64,000 nt of DNA from Microbacterium kunmingense (GTDB taxonomy: Bacteria; Actinomycetota; Actinomycetes; Actinomycetales; Microbacteriaceae): NCBI RefSeq assembly GCF_023155745.1, contig NZ_JAKNUS010000002.1:1-64000 (forward strand), given 5' to 3'. Positions 43,339 through 51,247 of this stretch are shown here, one piece after another; the stretch's first letter is position 1, and each line of letters opens with the position of its first letter. Under the pieces are notes generated by a model, which was given only the letters and a program-made list of their open reading frames with translations, had not been told where the DNA came from and did not search any database. Made by a program: the position numbers and the translations under genes.

Positions 43339-46300
43339 TTGGAGTCCGACCGTGCGCGGGCGGACGAGTATTACCTGGAGGCGGGGACCGCCCTGGCAGA
43401 GTTCACGGCGGTCGAAGCCGAGGGCCGAGTGATCGGCGAGCTCGGACTGACCGCCGAGGAATACCGCCAGTGGGTCGACTGGATCAACCCGCTCACCGGG
43501 GAGTCGATGGGCCGACCCCGGCTGCGGGGCGAGGGCGGCCGAGGGTCGCCCCGGTTCATGGAGATGGTCGTGAACGTCCCCAAGTCCCTGACCATCGCGG
43601 CCGCCCTGCACCCGGAGGTGTCCGAGGCCCTGGACGCCGCCCAGCGGGACGCGGTTGCGGAGATCCGCTCCTGGCTCGGCCAGCACTCGGTCACCCGCGT
43701 CGGCTCGCGCGGGAAGCAGGAGGTCGTGCCGATCGAGCAGCTCGAAACCGTCGCCGTCTCGCACAAGACCTCCCGCGCGGGCGATCCCCACCGGCACATC
43801 CACTTCCAGATCGGGACGCGCGTGTGGGCGGCCGGTCGCTGGCGCGGGCTCTACACCGCGGCGCTGTTCCGGCAGCAGGGCGCGATCCGCGCCCTCGGCA
43901 CGGCGGTCATCGCCGCGCACCCGCAGCTCGCCGCGGTGCTCGACGCGCACGGCCTCACCCTTGACCCGGTGACCGGGGAGGTCGCGGAGCTGGTGCCGTG
44001 GAACGCGGTCATGTCCAAGCGCGGGCAGCAGGTGGCGCGCAACCTCGCCAAGTTCGAGGCCGAGTGGGAGGCGGCGCATCCCGGCCAGGAGCCGGGGCCG
44101 GTGGTGCGCGCCAGGTTGCACGCGAAGGCGTGGGATCACGAGCGGCCGAGCAAGAAGCCCAGCGTGCTCGGCTCCGAGGCCGGCTGGCTGCGCGAGTTGC
44201 AGGAGGCCGGCTACACGCCGGACCTGCCGCGCGCCGCCGTGCAACCCCTGCGCACGTTGGACGAGCTGGCCGTGCAACAGGTCGCCTCCCGTGCGCTCGA
44301 CCGCTGCGCGGCTGCTGCATCCGCATGGACGGTGCATGAGGTGCAGGAGCAGGTGGCGCGCATCGTCACCGAGGCCGGTGTGCGCGCCACCCGCGAGGAG
44401 CTGCGCGAGTTCATCAGCATCACGACCCGGCTCGCGGCGGACGACTGCCTCTCGATCCTGCCGCCGGATGCGCCACGGCTGGACCATGTGGCGCACCTCA
44501 CGACGCTGCACGTCGTCGCGGTCGAGACGGAGCTGCGCGACCGACTGGCCGCGCGCGCCACCCGGCCGGCGCACGGCGCAACCCCGCGCGTGCCGGAGCC
44601 GGGGCTGGATGCGGACCAGGCGCGGGCCGCCGCCGCGCTCGCCTCCACCCGGCCGCTCGTCGTGGTGGAGGGCGCGGCGGGCGCGGGCAAGACGACCATG
44701 CTCGGTGCTGCGATCCGCGCCGCCGGACAGGAGGGCCGTTCGGTGCGGGTGGTGACGCCGACGAAGAAGGCCGCCGACGTCGCCGCCGTCGAGCTGGGCG
44801 TGCCGACCGACTCGGTAGCCGCGCTCGTCTACGACCACGGGTTCCGGTGGAACGCCGATGGGGTCTGGACCCGGCTGGCCGTGGGCGACACGGACCCGGT
44901 GACGGGCGCGACCTACCGCGGCCCGGCGAAGGAGAACCGACTGGCCGCCGCCGAGCGGGTCGTGGTGGACGAGGCGGGGATGCTCGACCAGGACACCGCC
45001 CTCGCGCTCCTGACCGTCGCGGATGAGGCCGGCGCGACGCTCGCACTCGTCGGGGACCGGGCGCAGCTCCCCGCCGTGGGGCGCGGCGGGGTGCTCGACA
45101 TCGCGGCCGCGCTCGTCCCCCGCGTCTACTCGCTGACGAGCCTGCACCGCTTCGCGGACCCCGACTACGCGCAGCTCACCCTCGACCTGCGCGCCGGCCG
45201 CGACCCGGCCGGGCTGTTCGACCGGCTCCATGCGCTCGGACTCGTGCGGCTCCACGAGGACGCCGAGGCGCTGCGCGCCGCGGTCGCCGCCGAGCGGATC
45301 GACGGAGCCGCGATCACTGCAGCGACCAACGACGAGGCGCGCGAGCTGAACGCCCTGATCCGAGAGGACCGGGTGCGCGCGGGCGCGGTCGACGGCGCCC
45401 GCACCATCGACGGCGCGGACGGCCTGAGCATCGGCGCCGGCGACCTGATCCAGACCCGCCGCAACGACTCGGAGGTGGGCGTGGCGAACCGGCAGACCTG
45501 GATAGTCCAGCATGTCAGCGGCGACGGCAGCCTATGGGTGCGCGACGCCGCGAGCCAGCGCAAGCAGCAGCGCACCGTGCATCTGCCCGCCGAGTACGTG
45601 GCCGAGCACGCGCACCTGGCCTACGCCGCGACCGCCTACGGCGTCCAGGGCATGACCGCCCCCGCGTCGCACACCGTCCTGTCCGACGCGCTGGATGCCG
45701 CCGGCGTCTACGTCGGCCTCACCCGCGGGCAGGAGGAGAACCGGCTGCACGTCGTCGCCGCGGACCTCGGGGACGCGCGGGAGCAGTTCCAGGCCGCGCT
45801 CGAGCGGGACCGCGCCGACCGCGGACTGCGCGAAGCCACCGAGCGGGCACAGGCCGCCGTCGCCGGCATCGTCGCGGACGGGCCGGTGCGCGTCGTGAAC
45901 GCCGAGCGCGCCCGGCTGACGGAGCGGATCGAGCGCGCCGAGCGCGAAGCGGCGAAGTGGGAGCGGGCCGTGGCCGCACTGGACGGCCAGGCGCAGCAGC
46001 ATCGGGCCGCAGCCGACACCCAGCAGACGATCCTCGCGGGGGCCGAAGCCGATGCCGAGCGCGTGCGCGCCGAGGTCGTCGGCCCGCTCATCGAGCAGGC
46101 CACCGCCGACGGGACCGCCTACCTCGACGCGCGGGCGCGCATGCGGGACGCGGCCGCCGCGCACCGCGCGGCGCGCGGCCTCCGCAAGCGCAGCGCCAGC
46201 CGCGCGCTGACGACCGCCAGCGACGAGTACCGCGGCATCGAGACGGGCGGGCGACGACGCTGGGGCCGTCTGCCGGAGACGCCCGAGAGCGTCGAGCCCT

Positions 46301-46719
46301 GGGCGGCGTCCGTTGCGCAGCAGGAGGCTGACAGCGACTCCCGCGTGACCGAGACACGCGAACGCGCCGACGACGCGCGTCAGGAGCAGCAGCGCCTCAC
46401 CGCACGCCAGGCGCAGGAGCGCGGGAACCTCCGCAGGCGGCTGCTCGGCGACCGCGCACCGAGCCGGCCCGGAGCCGAAGCCGCCCGGTGGCGGGAACGC
46501 GCCGAGGCCGCGCGCCGCGACCTGACCGCGATCGAAGCTCTGCCGCCCGTCGAGGCGGCCGCCCTGATCCAAGCCCGCTCCGAGCAGGAGCAGGCTCAGC
46601 GCGAGGCCGCCGAGCGCGCCCTGGCCGCACGCGAGGCCCGCGCCGCCCAGCTCCACGACTTCACCCGTCGCCCTGGCGAAGCCGGGCCGACGCCACCCGA
46701 CCGCGGGCTGAGCCGGTAG
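43339..46719 (+). CDS. MobF-type relaxase/helicase, 5' end detached
   Basis: 1126 codons. Relaxase domain (about 1-300): Tyr11-Tyr12 in ADEYYLEAG match the second tyrosine pair of TrwC, and the metal-binding histidine triad is H151, H153, H155 in DPHRHIHFQIG. Helicase domain: Walker A EGAAGAGKTT (444-453), VVVDEAGMLD, GDRAQLPAVGRGG and YGVQGMTAP. The last 280 residues are Ala/Arg/Glu-rich coiled coil. A stop at 43333 prevents upstream extension; the only start is TTG 43339 after AGGTAGGA, giving a protein without the first nicking tyrosine. It would nick and unwind DNA at an oriT for conjugal transfer, but is probably inactive as arranged here. Confidence 0.85.
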   Translation: MESDRARADEYYLEAGTALAEFTAVEAEGRVIGELGLTAEEYRQWVDWINPLTGESMGRPRLRGEGGRGSPRFMEMVVNVPKSLTIAAALHPEVSEALDAAQRDAVAEIRSWLGQHSVTRVGSRGKQEVVPIEQLETVAVSHKTSRAGDPHRHIHFQIGTRVWAAGRWRGLYTAALFRQQGAIRALGTAVIAAHPQLAAVLDAHGLTLDPVTGEVAELVPWNAVMSKRGQQVARNLAKFEAEWEAAHPGQEPGPVVRARLHAKAWDHERPSKKPSVLGSEAGWLRELQEAGYTPDLPRAAVQPLRTLDELAVQQVASRALDRCAAAASAWTVHEVQEQVARIVTEAGVRATREELREFISITTRLAADDCLSILPPDAPRLDHVAHLTTLHVVAVETELRDRLAARATRPAHGATPRVPEPGLDADQARAAAALASTRPLVVVEGAAGAGKTTMLGAAIRAAGQEGRSVRVVTPTKKAADVAAVELGVPTDSVAALVYDHGFRWNADGVWTRLAVGDTDPVTGATYRGPAKENRLAAAERVVVDEAGMLDQDTALALLTVADEAGATLALVGDRAQLPAVGRGGVLDIAAALVPRVYSLTSLHRFADPDYAQLTLDLRAGRDPAGLFDRLHALGLVRLHEDAEALRAAVAAERIDGAAITAATNDEARELNALIREDRVRAGAVDGARTIDGADGLSIGAGDLIQTRRNDSEVGVANRQTWIVQHVSGDGSLWVRDAASQRKQQRTVHLPAEYVAEHAHLAYAATAYGVQGMTAPASHTVLSDALDAAGVYVGLTRGQEENRLHVVAADLGDAREQFQAALERDRADRGLREATERAQAAVAGIVADGPVRVVNAERARLTERIERAEREAAKWERAVAALDGQAQQHRAAADTQQTILAGAEADAERVRAEVVGPLIEQATADGTAYLDARARMRDAAAAHRAARGLRKRSASRALTTASDEYRGIETGGRRRWGRLPETPESVEPWAASVAQQEADSDSRVTETRERADDARQEQQRLTARQAQERGNLRRRLLGDRAPSRPGAEAARWRERAEAARRDLTAIEALPPVEAAALIQARSEQEQAQREAAERALAAREARAAQLHDFTRRPGEAGPTPPDRGLSR

Positions 46720-46726
46720 GCGAGCA

Positions 46727-47038
46727 TCAGGGAGCCGGAGGCCCGCCGAACCCGCCGCCGCTTCCTGCGCCGTCGGGCTGGACCAGCCCGAGCACGATGT
46801 ACGCAGCAGCACCGAGCATCAGTCCAGCGCCGAGCGCGAGGACAAGGAACCCCCATCGCTGACGGCGCAGCCACCCGAACACCCCGGCCAGCTCCGCGAC
46901 GGCCGCGAACAGGAACACCGCCGCCATCGAGAACGCGGCCCCGAACAGGCCGACCGGGATCGCCACGACCGCGACGCCGACCATGCCGAGCGCGACAGCC
47001 GGGCTCGCCCGGAACCTCGGCGCGGGAACGGTGGTCAT
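46727..47038 (-). CDS. small membrane protein
   Basis: 103 residues, three to four membrane segments (ALGMVGVAVVAIPVGLFG, MAAVFLFAAVAELAGVFGWL, FLVLALGAGLMLGAAAYIVLGL) with a Gly/Pro-rich tail. No family recognised. It lies on the minus strand, 7 bp from the convergent relaxase stop and 33 bp after the HTH protein gene, so it may be cotranscribed with that gene. Confidence 0.65.
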   Translation of the reverse strand: MTTVPAPRFRASPAVALGMVGVAVVAIPVGLFGAAFSMAAVFLFAAVAELAGVFGWLRRQRWGFLVLALGAGLMLGAAAYIVLGLVQPDGAGSGGGFGGPPAP

Positions 47039-47071
47039 AGCCCCCAGGGTACGCGCCGCTCCCCCTTGGGC

Positions 47072-47773
47072 CTACCCGCGGCGGCCGGGCGGGAGCAGTC
47101 CGCGCGAGCGGGTGCGGACGAGCCAGCCCTGCGCCGTGGCGTGGGCGACGCCGTTGATCTTCGCCATCGTGACCGCCGGGGCCGCGTCGCCCTGCGCGGA
47201 GAGCTTGCCGTACTGGAGCGCGACCAGCTCGTAGAAGTCGGGGGTTCGCTTCGGGTTGCCGAGCGGCTTGAGCAGATCCCGCTCGCTGACCTTCCGGCCC
47301 GAGGGCAGCACGATCTTCCCGCCGGTGATGGTCACCGTGCGCTTCATGGCGAACAGGCGCTCGTTGATCGCCGCCTCGATGCGCGCGGTCGGCAGAGTAC
47401 GGAGGTCTTGACTGGAGACGGGATCGCCCGGCCGCCACGGGAGGTAGACGACCCCGGTGATGCGCACCTCCTCGGGCACGGCGAACTGCTGGCGCTGGAG
47501 ACGGATGAACACGCGGGTCGCGGTCGCCGTGTGCTCGATGTAGCGCCAGCGGCCGTCGATCGTCTCGTTCTGCTCCGAGTCGAGCTGCGCCTGCCGGTCG
47601 GCCTCGGTCGTCGCCTGATCGTTGTAGCCCAGGAGCGCGTCGATCTGCGCGCTGGCGTCGTCCTCTCGCTCGCCGGGGAACCGGCTCGGCAGATGCCAGC
47701 CGTCCGGCAGATCGGCCGAGACGATCAGGCCGTCATAGGACTGATCGCCGGGTCTGCGCGGGGCTGCGGTCAC
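47072..47773 (-). CDS. predicted HTH-containing island protein
   Basis: 233 residues, function unknown. It has an acidic N-terminus with ADLPDGWHLPSRFPGE and a middle part with conserved-looking VFIRLQRQQFAVPEEVRITGVVYLPWRPGD. The C-terminus, KRTPDFYELVALQYGKLS ... TMAKINGVAHATAQGWLVRTRSRGLLPP, looks like a helix-turn-helix for DNA binding. It is placed between relaxase and excisionase genes, a position often filled by regulators or replication accessory proteins. GTG at 47773 is the first start after the divergent promoter region; RBS is weak. Confidence 0.65.
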   Translation of the reverse strand: MTAAPRRPGDQSYDGLIVSADLPDGWHLPSRFPGEREDDASAQIDALLGYNDQATTEADRQAQLDSEQNETIDGRWRYIEHTATATRVFIRLQRQQFAVPEEVRITGVVYLPWRPGDPVSSQDLRTLPTARIEAAINERLFAMKRTVTITGGKIVLPSGRKVSERDLLKPLGNPKRTPDFYELVALQYGKLSAQGDAAPAVTMAKINGVAHATAQGWLVRTRSRGLLPPGRRG

Positions 47774-47811
47774 ATCCCGAGTGTACCGAGCGACACGAGC
47801 AACTAAAACTC

Positions 47812-47840
47812 TTGCTGTGATTGGCGTGTTGTGGTCTAAT
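47812..47840 (+). promoter_or_regulatory. promoter of the excisionase/integrase genes
   Basis: TTGCTG (47812-47817), 17 bp, TCTAAT (47835-47840) in an AT-rich pocket 54 bp before the excisionase-like gene. GCTGTGATYG occurs twice, 50 bp apart (47814 and 47864), a possible autoregulatory site. The divergent HTH gene starts at 47773, so the same region probably serves both. Confidence 0.5.
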
Positions 47841-47893
47841 CTAAGACAACAGCAGCAATCGCGGCTGTGATCGTAGATGCGAAGGAGGCCGTG

Positions 47894-48106
47894 ATGGGTC
47901 AGAGCGCATCGCCCCTCGACGCTCGGGAGCCCGAGCGCCTGTTCTACTCCGAGGAGGAGACGGCGGCGCTGCTCGGCATCCACCGCACGACGCTGCGCAC
48001 CCTCGCCCTGGCGGGCCAGGCCCCGGTGGAGCCGATTCGGCTCACCCGGCACAAGCGCGTCTACCGCCGCATCGACGTGCAGCGCCTCGCGGGGCTGGAG
48101 CAGTAG
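47894..48106 (+). CDS. excisionase-like MerR/HTH DNA-binding protein
   Basis: 70 residues. A helix-turn-helix of the excisionase type is seen in LFYSEEETAALLGIHRTTLRTLALAGQ ... VYRRIDVQRLAGL. ATG at 47894 has GAAGGAGG at good spacing. It ends 9 bp before the integrase start, the usual xis-int pairing, and likely directs the integrase to excision. Confidence 0.85.
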   Translation: MGQSASPLDAREPERLFYSEEETAALLGIHRTTLRTLALAGQAPVEPIRLTRHKRVYRRIDVQRLAGLEQ

Positions 48107-48115
48107 GAGCCAGTC

Positions 48116-49243
48116 ATGGGAAGCGTCGAGTCCTACGACACGGCCAAGGGCCGCCGCTACCGGGCGGCTGTACCGACGCCCGGACAAGAAGCAGACGCAG
48201 AAGCGCGGCTTCACCACCAAGAAGTCGGCCGAGCTGTTCCTGGCGACCACGGAGGTCGACATCGCCCAGGGCCGCTACCTCGACCCGTCGCGGGCGCGGG
48301 TGACCGTGGCCGAATGGCTCCAGACCTGGATCGCCGCCCGCGGCGACCTCCGGGCGACCACCCGCAGCCGGGTCGAGAACATCATCGCCAAGCACATCGT
48401 CCCCGAGCTGGGGAAGATCCCGATCGGCGACCTCACCCGCCTGCGGGTGCAGGAGTGGGCCTCGGCCCTCCCCGGCGCCCCGGCGACCGTCCGCAAGATC
48501 TGAACGTCCTCTCCGGTTCGCTCCGATTCGCGGTCGAGGACGAGCGCCTGCCCTCCAACCCCGCCGCCCGGCTCAAGCTCCCCAAGCCCACCAAGTCCCG
48601 CGAGCGGTATCTGTCCCACAATCAGGTCGCCGCGCTCGCCCAGGCCATTGACGAGATGAAGGACGGGCGAGAGTACGGCTACGGCCTCGTCGTCCTCGTG
48701 CTCGCATACTGCGGCCTGCGCTGGGGCGAGCTGTCCGGGCTCCGCATCCGCGACCTCGACCTCGACGCGAAGCACCCGCGCCTCACCGTCGAGCAGACCG
48801 TCGTGACCGACAAGGGCTACCAGCGCATCGAGCCGCCGAAGGACTACGAGCACCGCAGCATCCCGATCCCGGCGTTCCTCGTCGGGCTGCTGCGCGCGCA
48901 GATCGCCGGACGCCCCGGCGACGCCCCGGTGTTCTACGGCATCCGCACCGGCACCTGGCTGCGCAACCACGTCTACCGGGTCGGCTGGTTCGACACCGCT
49001 GCCGAGGCGGTCGGGATCAAGGGCCTCACCCCGCACGAGCTGCGGCACACCGCGGCCTCGCTCGCCGTCAGCGCCGGCGCGAACGTGAAGGCCGTCCAGC
49101 GGATGCTCGGACACGCCTCGGCCGCGGTGACCCTCGACGTGTACGCCGACCTGTTCGATGACGACCTCGACGGTGTTGCCACGGCGCTGAACCTCGCGGC
49201 GATGCAATCAGATGTTGCCAATCTGTTGCCAAAAGCCGCATAG
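48116..49243 (+). pseudogene. int: tyrosine integrase with two compensating frameshifts
   Basis: Tyrosine recombinase that should integrate the island at tRNA-Glu. The N-terminal arm-binding part begins MGSVESYDTAKGRRYRA in one frame. From about 48165 the true coding moves to another frame (RRPDKKQTQKRGFTTKKSAE ... VAEWLQTWIAARGD ... ATVRKI), and from about 48500 it returns (LNVLSGSLRFAVEDERLPSNPA ...). The changes fit one extra G near 48163-48167 and one missing base near 48500. They cancel, so a stop-free 375-codon frame exists, but its residues 18-128 are out of frame. The catalytic domain is complete: LRWGELSGLR, HELRHTAASL, GHASAAVTLDVYADLF. If real, the enzyme is dead; sequencing error is possible. 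Confidence 0.85.
49215..49231 (+). repeat. paired TTGCCA repeats, possible integrase arm sites (right)
   Basis: TTGCCA at 49215 and 49226, 11 bp apart, inside the last codons of the integrase gene and 69 bp from the right attachment repeat. They match the pair near the left end in sequence and period. Confidence 0.45.
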
Positions 49244-49272
49244 CGCCCGTTCGAGCCTTTCGGCAGGAACTA

Positions 49273-49300
49273 GAAAACCCCCGGCTGACCGGGGGTTTTC
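49273..49300. terminator. bidirectional terminator between integrase and tRNA-Glu
   Basis: A perfect 12-bp stem (GAAAACCCCCGG 49273-49284 with 49289-49300), CTGA loop, with A- and T-runs at the stem bases giving U-tracts in both directions. It ends the integrase transcript and the tRNA-Glu transcript. Confidence 0.9.
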
Positions 49301-49349
49301 TGTTGGTGACCCCAGCGGGATTCGAACCCGCGTTACCGCCGTGAGAGGG
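49300..49349 (-). repeat. right attachment site within tRNA-Glu
   Basis: The second copy of the 50-bp direct repeat, here part of the functional tRNA-Glu gene. After integration the tRNA 3' half is the copy brought by the island. Confidence 0.92.
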
Positions 49350-49379
49350 CGGCGTACTAGGCCGCTATACGATGGGGCC
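49304..49379 (-). tRNA. tRNA-Glu (CTC)
   Basis: A 76-nt cloverleaf including encoded CCA. Acceptor GGCCCCA pairs with TGGGGTC apart from end wobble. The anticodon stem CCGCC/GGCGG holds loop CTCTCAC, anticodon CTC (Glu). The T-arm contains GGTTCGAATC. The 3' half is repeated at 29579-29628, marking island integration. Same strand as gltX, which lies 1.9 kb upstream of it. Confidence 0.96.
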
Positions 49380-49485
49380 GTCAGCCAACCGTTCGATTAT
49401 GCCATGGCCACGACGCCACGGACAAATCGAGCCCGACCTCTCGGCGACGCTTGCCGACGCCCCCGCGCACCGGTTGACTCGGGAC

Positions 49486-50124
49486 ATGCGAGTCACCAAG
49501 CACGAACATGCGACGCTCACCCTCGAGGACTCCGGCTCGACGCTGGTGATCGATCCCGGAGCCTTCACCGACCCCCTTTTCGACCTGGGCGAGGTCGCGG
49601 GGATCGTCCTGACGCACGAGCACCCCGACCACTGGACCGCTGACCATCTCGACCGCATCCTGAAGATGTCGCCGGGGACGCCGATCTACGGCCCGGCGGG
49701 TGTGGCCGCGGCCGCGGCGGGGTTCGACGTGATCGTGGTCTCTCCCGGCGACACCCTCCAGCTCGGACCGTTCCGCCTGCGCTTCTTCGGCGGGCAGCAC
49801 GCGATCATCCACTCCTCCCTCCCCGTGGTCGACAACGTCGGCGTCCTCGTCAACGACGCGTTCTACTACCCAGGCGACTCCTACACGGTGCCCGGCGGCG
49901 TGGACGTCCAGCTGCTGGCTGCTCCGCTCGGGGCTCCCTGGCTCAAGATCGGCGACGCGATCGACTTCGTCCTCGCCGTGAAGCCCCGCCAGGCCTTCGG
50001 CACGCACGACATGACCCTCTCGGTGCTCGGCCGCGACATGCACCGCGGGCGACTGCGCTGGGCGACCGAGCAGAACGGCGGCGAGTTCTTCGAACTCGAT
50101 CCCGGCGACAGCCTCGAGCTCTGA
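49486..50124 (+). CDS. MBL-fold metal-dependent hydrolase
   Basis: 212 residues, metallo-beta-lactamase fold of the UlaG-like kind. The metal motif THEHPDHW is at 43-50. Further ligands are likely in GGQHAIIHSS, the Asp of FYYPGDSYTVP, and the late His of FGTHDM. Substrate unknown. ATG at 49486 (MRVTKHEHATLTLED) matches the family N-terminus; the open frame extends back into the tRNA gene and was trimmed. It is followed after 23 bp by an APH-family kinase gene. Confidence 0.88.
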   Translation: MRVTKHEHATLTLEDSGSTLVIDPGAFTDPLFDLGEVAGIVLTHEHPDHWTADHLDRILKMSPGTPIYGPAGVAAAAAGFDVIVVSPGDTLQLGPFRLRFFGGQHAIIHSSLPVVDNVGVLVNDAFYYPGDSYTVPGGVDVQLLAAPLGAPWLKIGDAIDFVLAVKPRQAFGTHDMTLSVLGRDMHRGRLRWATEQNGGEFFELDPGDSLEL

Positions 50125-50147
50125 CCGCCCGGGGAAAGGCCGCAGCG

Positions 50148-51059
50148 ATGCCCGGCATGCCGTCGGCGGACATCGAGATCACGGCGGAGCAGGTGCAGGG
50201 GCTTGTGCGACGCCACCTCCGCTCGCCGCTCATCGACGACGCCCCGCCCCGCCGCGCCGCCACGGGATGGGACTGCGAGACCTGGCGCGTGGGCGACACG
50301 GTCGCCCTGCGTCTTCCGCGCCGGGCCGCTGCGGCACACGGCCTCGCCCACGAGCAGGTCGTGATGCCAAGGCTGTCGCGAAACCTCGCCACCGCGGGTG
50401 TGGGCGCGCCTGACGTGGTGTTCGCCGGACGCCCCGACGAGACCTTCCCCTACCCCTGGTCGCTGGTCACCTGGCACGAGGGCACCGCCGGACTCGAGGT
50501 GCCCCGCGCCGAGCGTCGCGCCTGGGCTGCACCCCTTGCCCGCGCGGTCGCCGCGATCCACCGCACGTCGCCGGGCGACCTCCCCCCGAATCCGGTGCGC
50601 GGGGGCGCGCTCGTCACCCGAGCGGAGAGCATCTCCGCTCGCCTGGCAGACCTCCGTACGGAGGCGAGGATCCGTCCGAAGGACGTGGATCTGCTCGCAC
50701 AGCTGTGGGATGCGGGGCTGGCAGCGCAGGGGTGGCGTGGCGCGCCCACGCTCATCCACGGCGACCTGCACCCGAGGAACCTCATCGCCCGAGGTCATCA
50801 GCTGGTGTCGGTGATCGACTTCATCGACGTCGCCCCCGGCGACCCCGCCTACGATCTCGCCGTCGCGTGGCTGTGCTTCGACGCCCGCGGTCGCCGCGCG
50901 TTCATCGCGGGCATGGGCGAGGCCTTCACCGCCGAGGACTGGATCCGCGCGCGAGCGTGGGCTGCCGCCTTTACCGTGATCCTGCTTGGGCACAGCGACG
51001 ATACGCCCGCGTATGCGGCCCTCGCGCGGGAGACCCTTGCCGAATTGCGCCCGGAATGA
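50148..51059 (+). CDS. aminoglycoside phosphotransferase family kinase
   Basis: 303 residues, APH/choline-kinase-like fold. The catalytic loop HGDLHPRNL carries the base Asp, and DFIDVAPGDPAYDLA is the Mg-binding Asp region. The N-lobe has WDCETWRVGDTVALRLP with the ATP lysine replaced by Arg in that strand, as in many members. Such proteins phosphorylate diverse small molecules; resistance cannot be inferred. It is cotranscribed with the MBL-fold gene and ends at a strong terminator. Confidence 0.88.
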   Translation: MPGMPSADIEITAEQVQGLVRRHLRSPLIDDAPPRRAATGWDCETWRVGDTVALRLPRRAAAAHGLAHEQVVMPRLSRNLATAGVGAPDVVFAGRPDETFPYPWSLVTWHEGTAGLEVPRAERRAWAAPLARAVAAIHRTSPGDLPPNPVRGGALVTRAESISARLADLRTEARIRPKDVDLLAQLWDAGLAAQGWRGAPTLIHGDLHPRNLIARGHQLVSVIDFIDVAPGDPAYDLAVAWLCFDARGRRAFIAGMGEAFTAEDWIRARAWAAAFTVILLGHSDDTPAYAALARETLAELRPE

Positions 51060-51060
51060 C

Positions 51061-51087
51061 GAAAACCCCCGATGATCGGGGGTTTTC
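51061..51087. terminator. bidirectional terminator
   Basis: A perfect 12-bp stem (GAAAACCCCCGA 51061-51072 with 51076-51087), TGA loop, flanked by A/T runs. It separates the APH-family gene from the convergent tRNA-Gln. Very similar in sequence to the terminator at 49273-49300. Confidence 0.9.
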
Positions 51088-51094
51088 CGTCTTG

Positions 51095-51166
51095 CTGGGG
51101 TACCTGGACTCGAACCAAGAACAACTGAACCAGAATCAGCCGTGTTGCCAATTACACCATACCCCA
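51095..51166 (-). tRNA. tRNA-Gln (CTG)
   Basis: A 72-nt cloverleaf without encoded CCA. Acceptor TGGGGTA pairs with TACCCCA, discriminator G. The anticodon stem GCTGA/TCAGT encloses TTCTGGT, anticodon CTG (Gln). The T-arm contains GGTTCGAGTCC. It lies between the gltX stop and a terminator, same strand as gltX. Confidence 0.95.
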
Positions 51167-51247
51167 CCAGCCTCAGCCGAAGCCGTGCCGAGGGTCGAGT
51201 CTAGTCGACCACGCACGGCTCACCAAACCGAGAGCCGATGCCGCGCG

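Larger units (their letters stand above)
29579..49349. mobile_element. integrated mobilisable genomic island at tRNA-Glu
   Basis: A 19.7-kb island bounded by identical 50-bp direct repeats (29579-29628 and 49300-49349). The repeat is the 3' part of tRNA-Glu(CTC), from the anticodon stem to beyond CCA. The right copy is part of the intact tRNA; the left copy is the displaced chromosomal tRNA end. A tyrosine integrase and excisionase-like gene lie next to the intact tRNA, as in most tRNA-targeting islands. A MobF relaxase gives mobilisation capacity. No coupling protein, VirB4-like ATPase or replication initiator could be identified, so it is better called an integrative mobilisable element than an ICE. 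Cargo is metal-transport, envelope and carbon-metabolism genes. Confidence 0.9.

Noticed and set aside
48116..48500. Reading the integrase as one uninterrupted 375-residue protein
   Set aside because: Residues 18-128 of that frame are nonsense, whereas another frame gives a recognisable integrase arm- and core-binding domain. I therefore called frameshifts.
50148..51059. APH-family protein as an aminoglycoside resistance gene
   Set aside because: Only the generic fold and catalytic motifs are visible; the family has many substrates and the context is chromosomal, so no resistance is claimed.
51061..51087. Near-identical terminators at 49273-49300 and 51061-51087 as ends of a second mobile element
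   Set aside because: Both are ordinary bidirectional terminators beside tRNA genes. The stem sequence is a common one and no recombinase or cargo lies between them.
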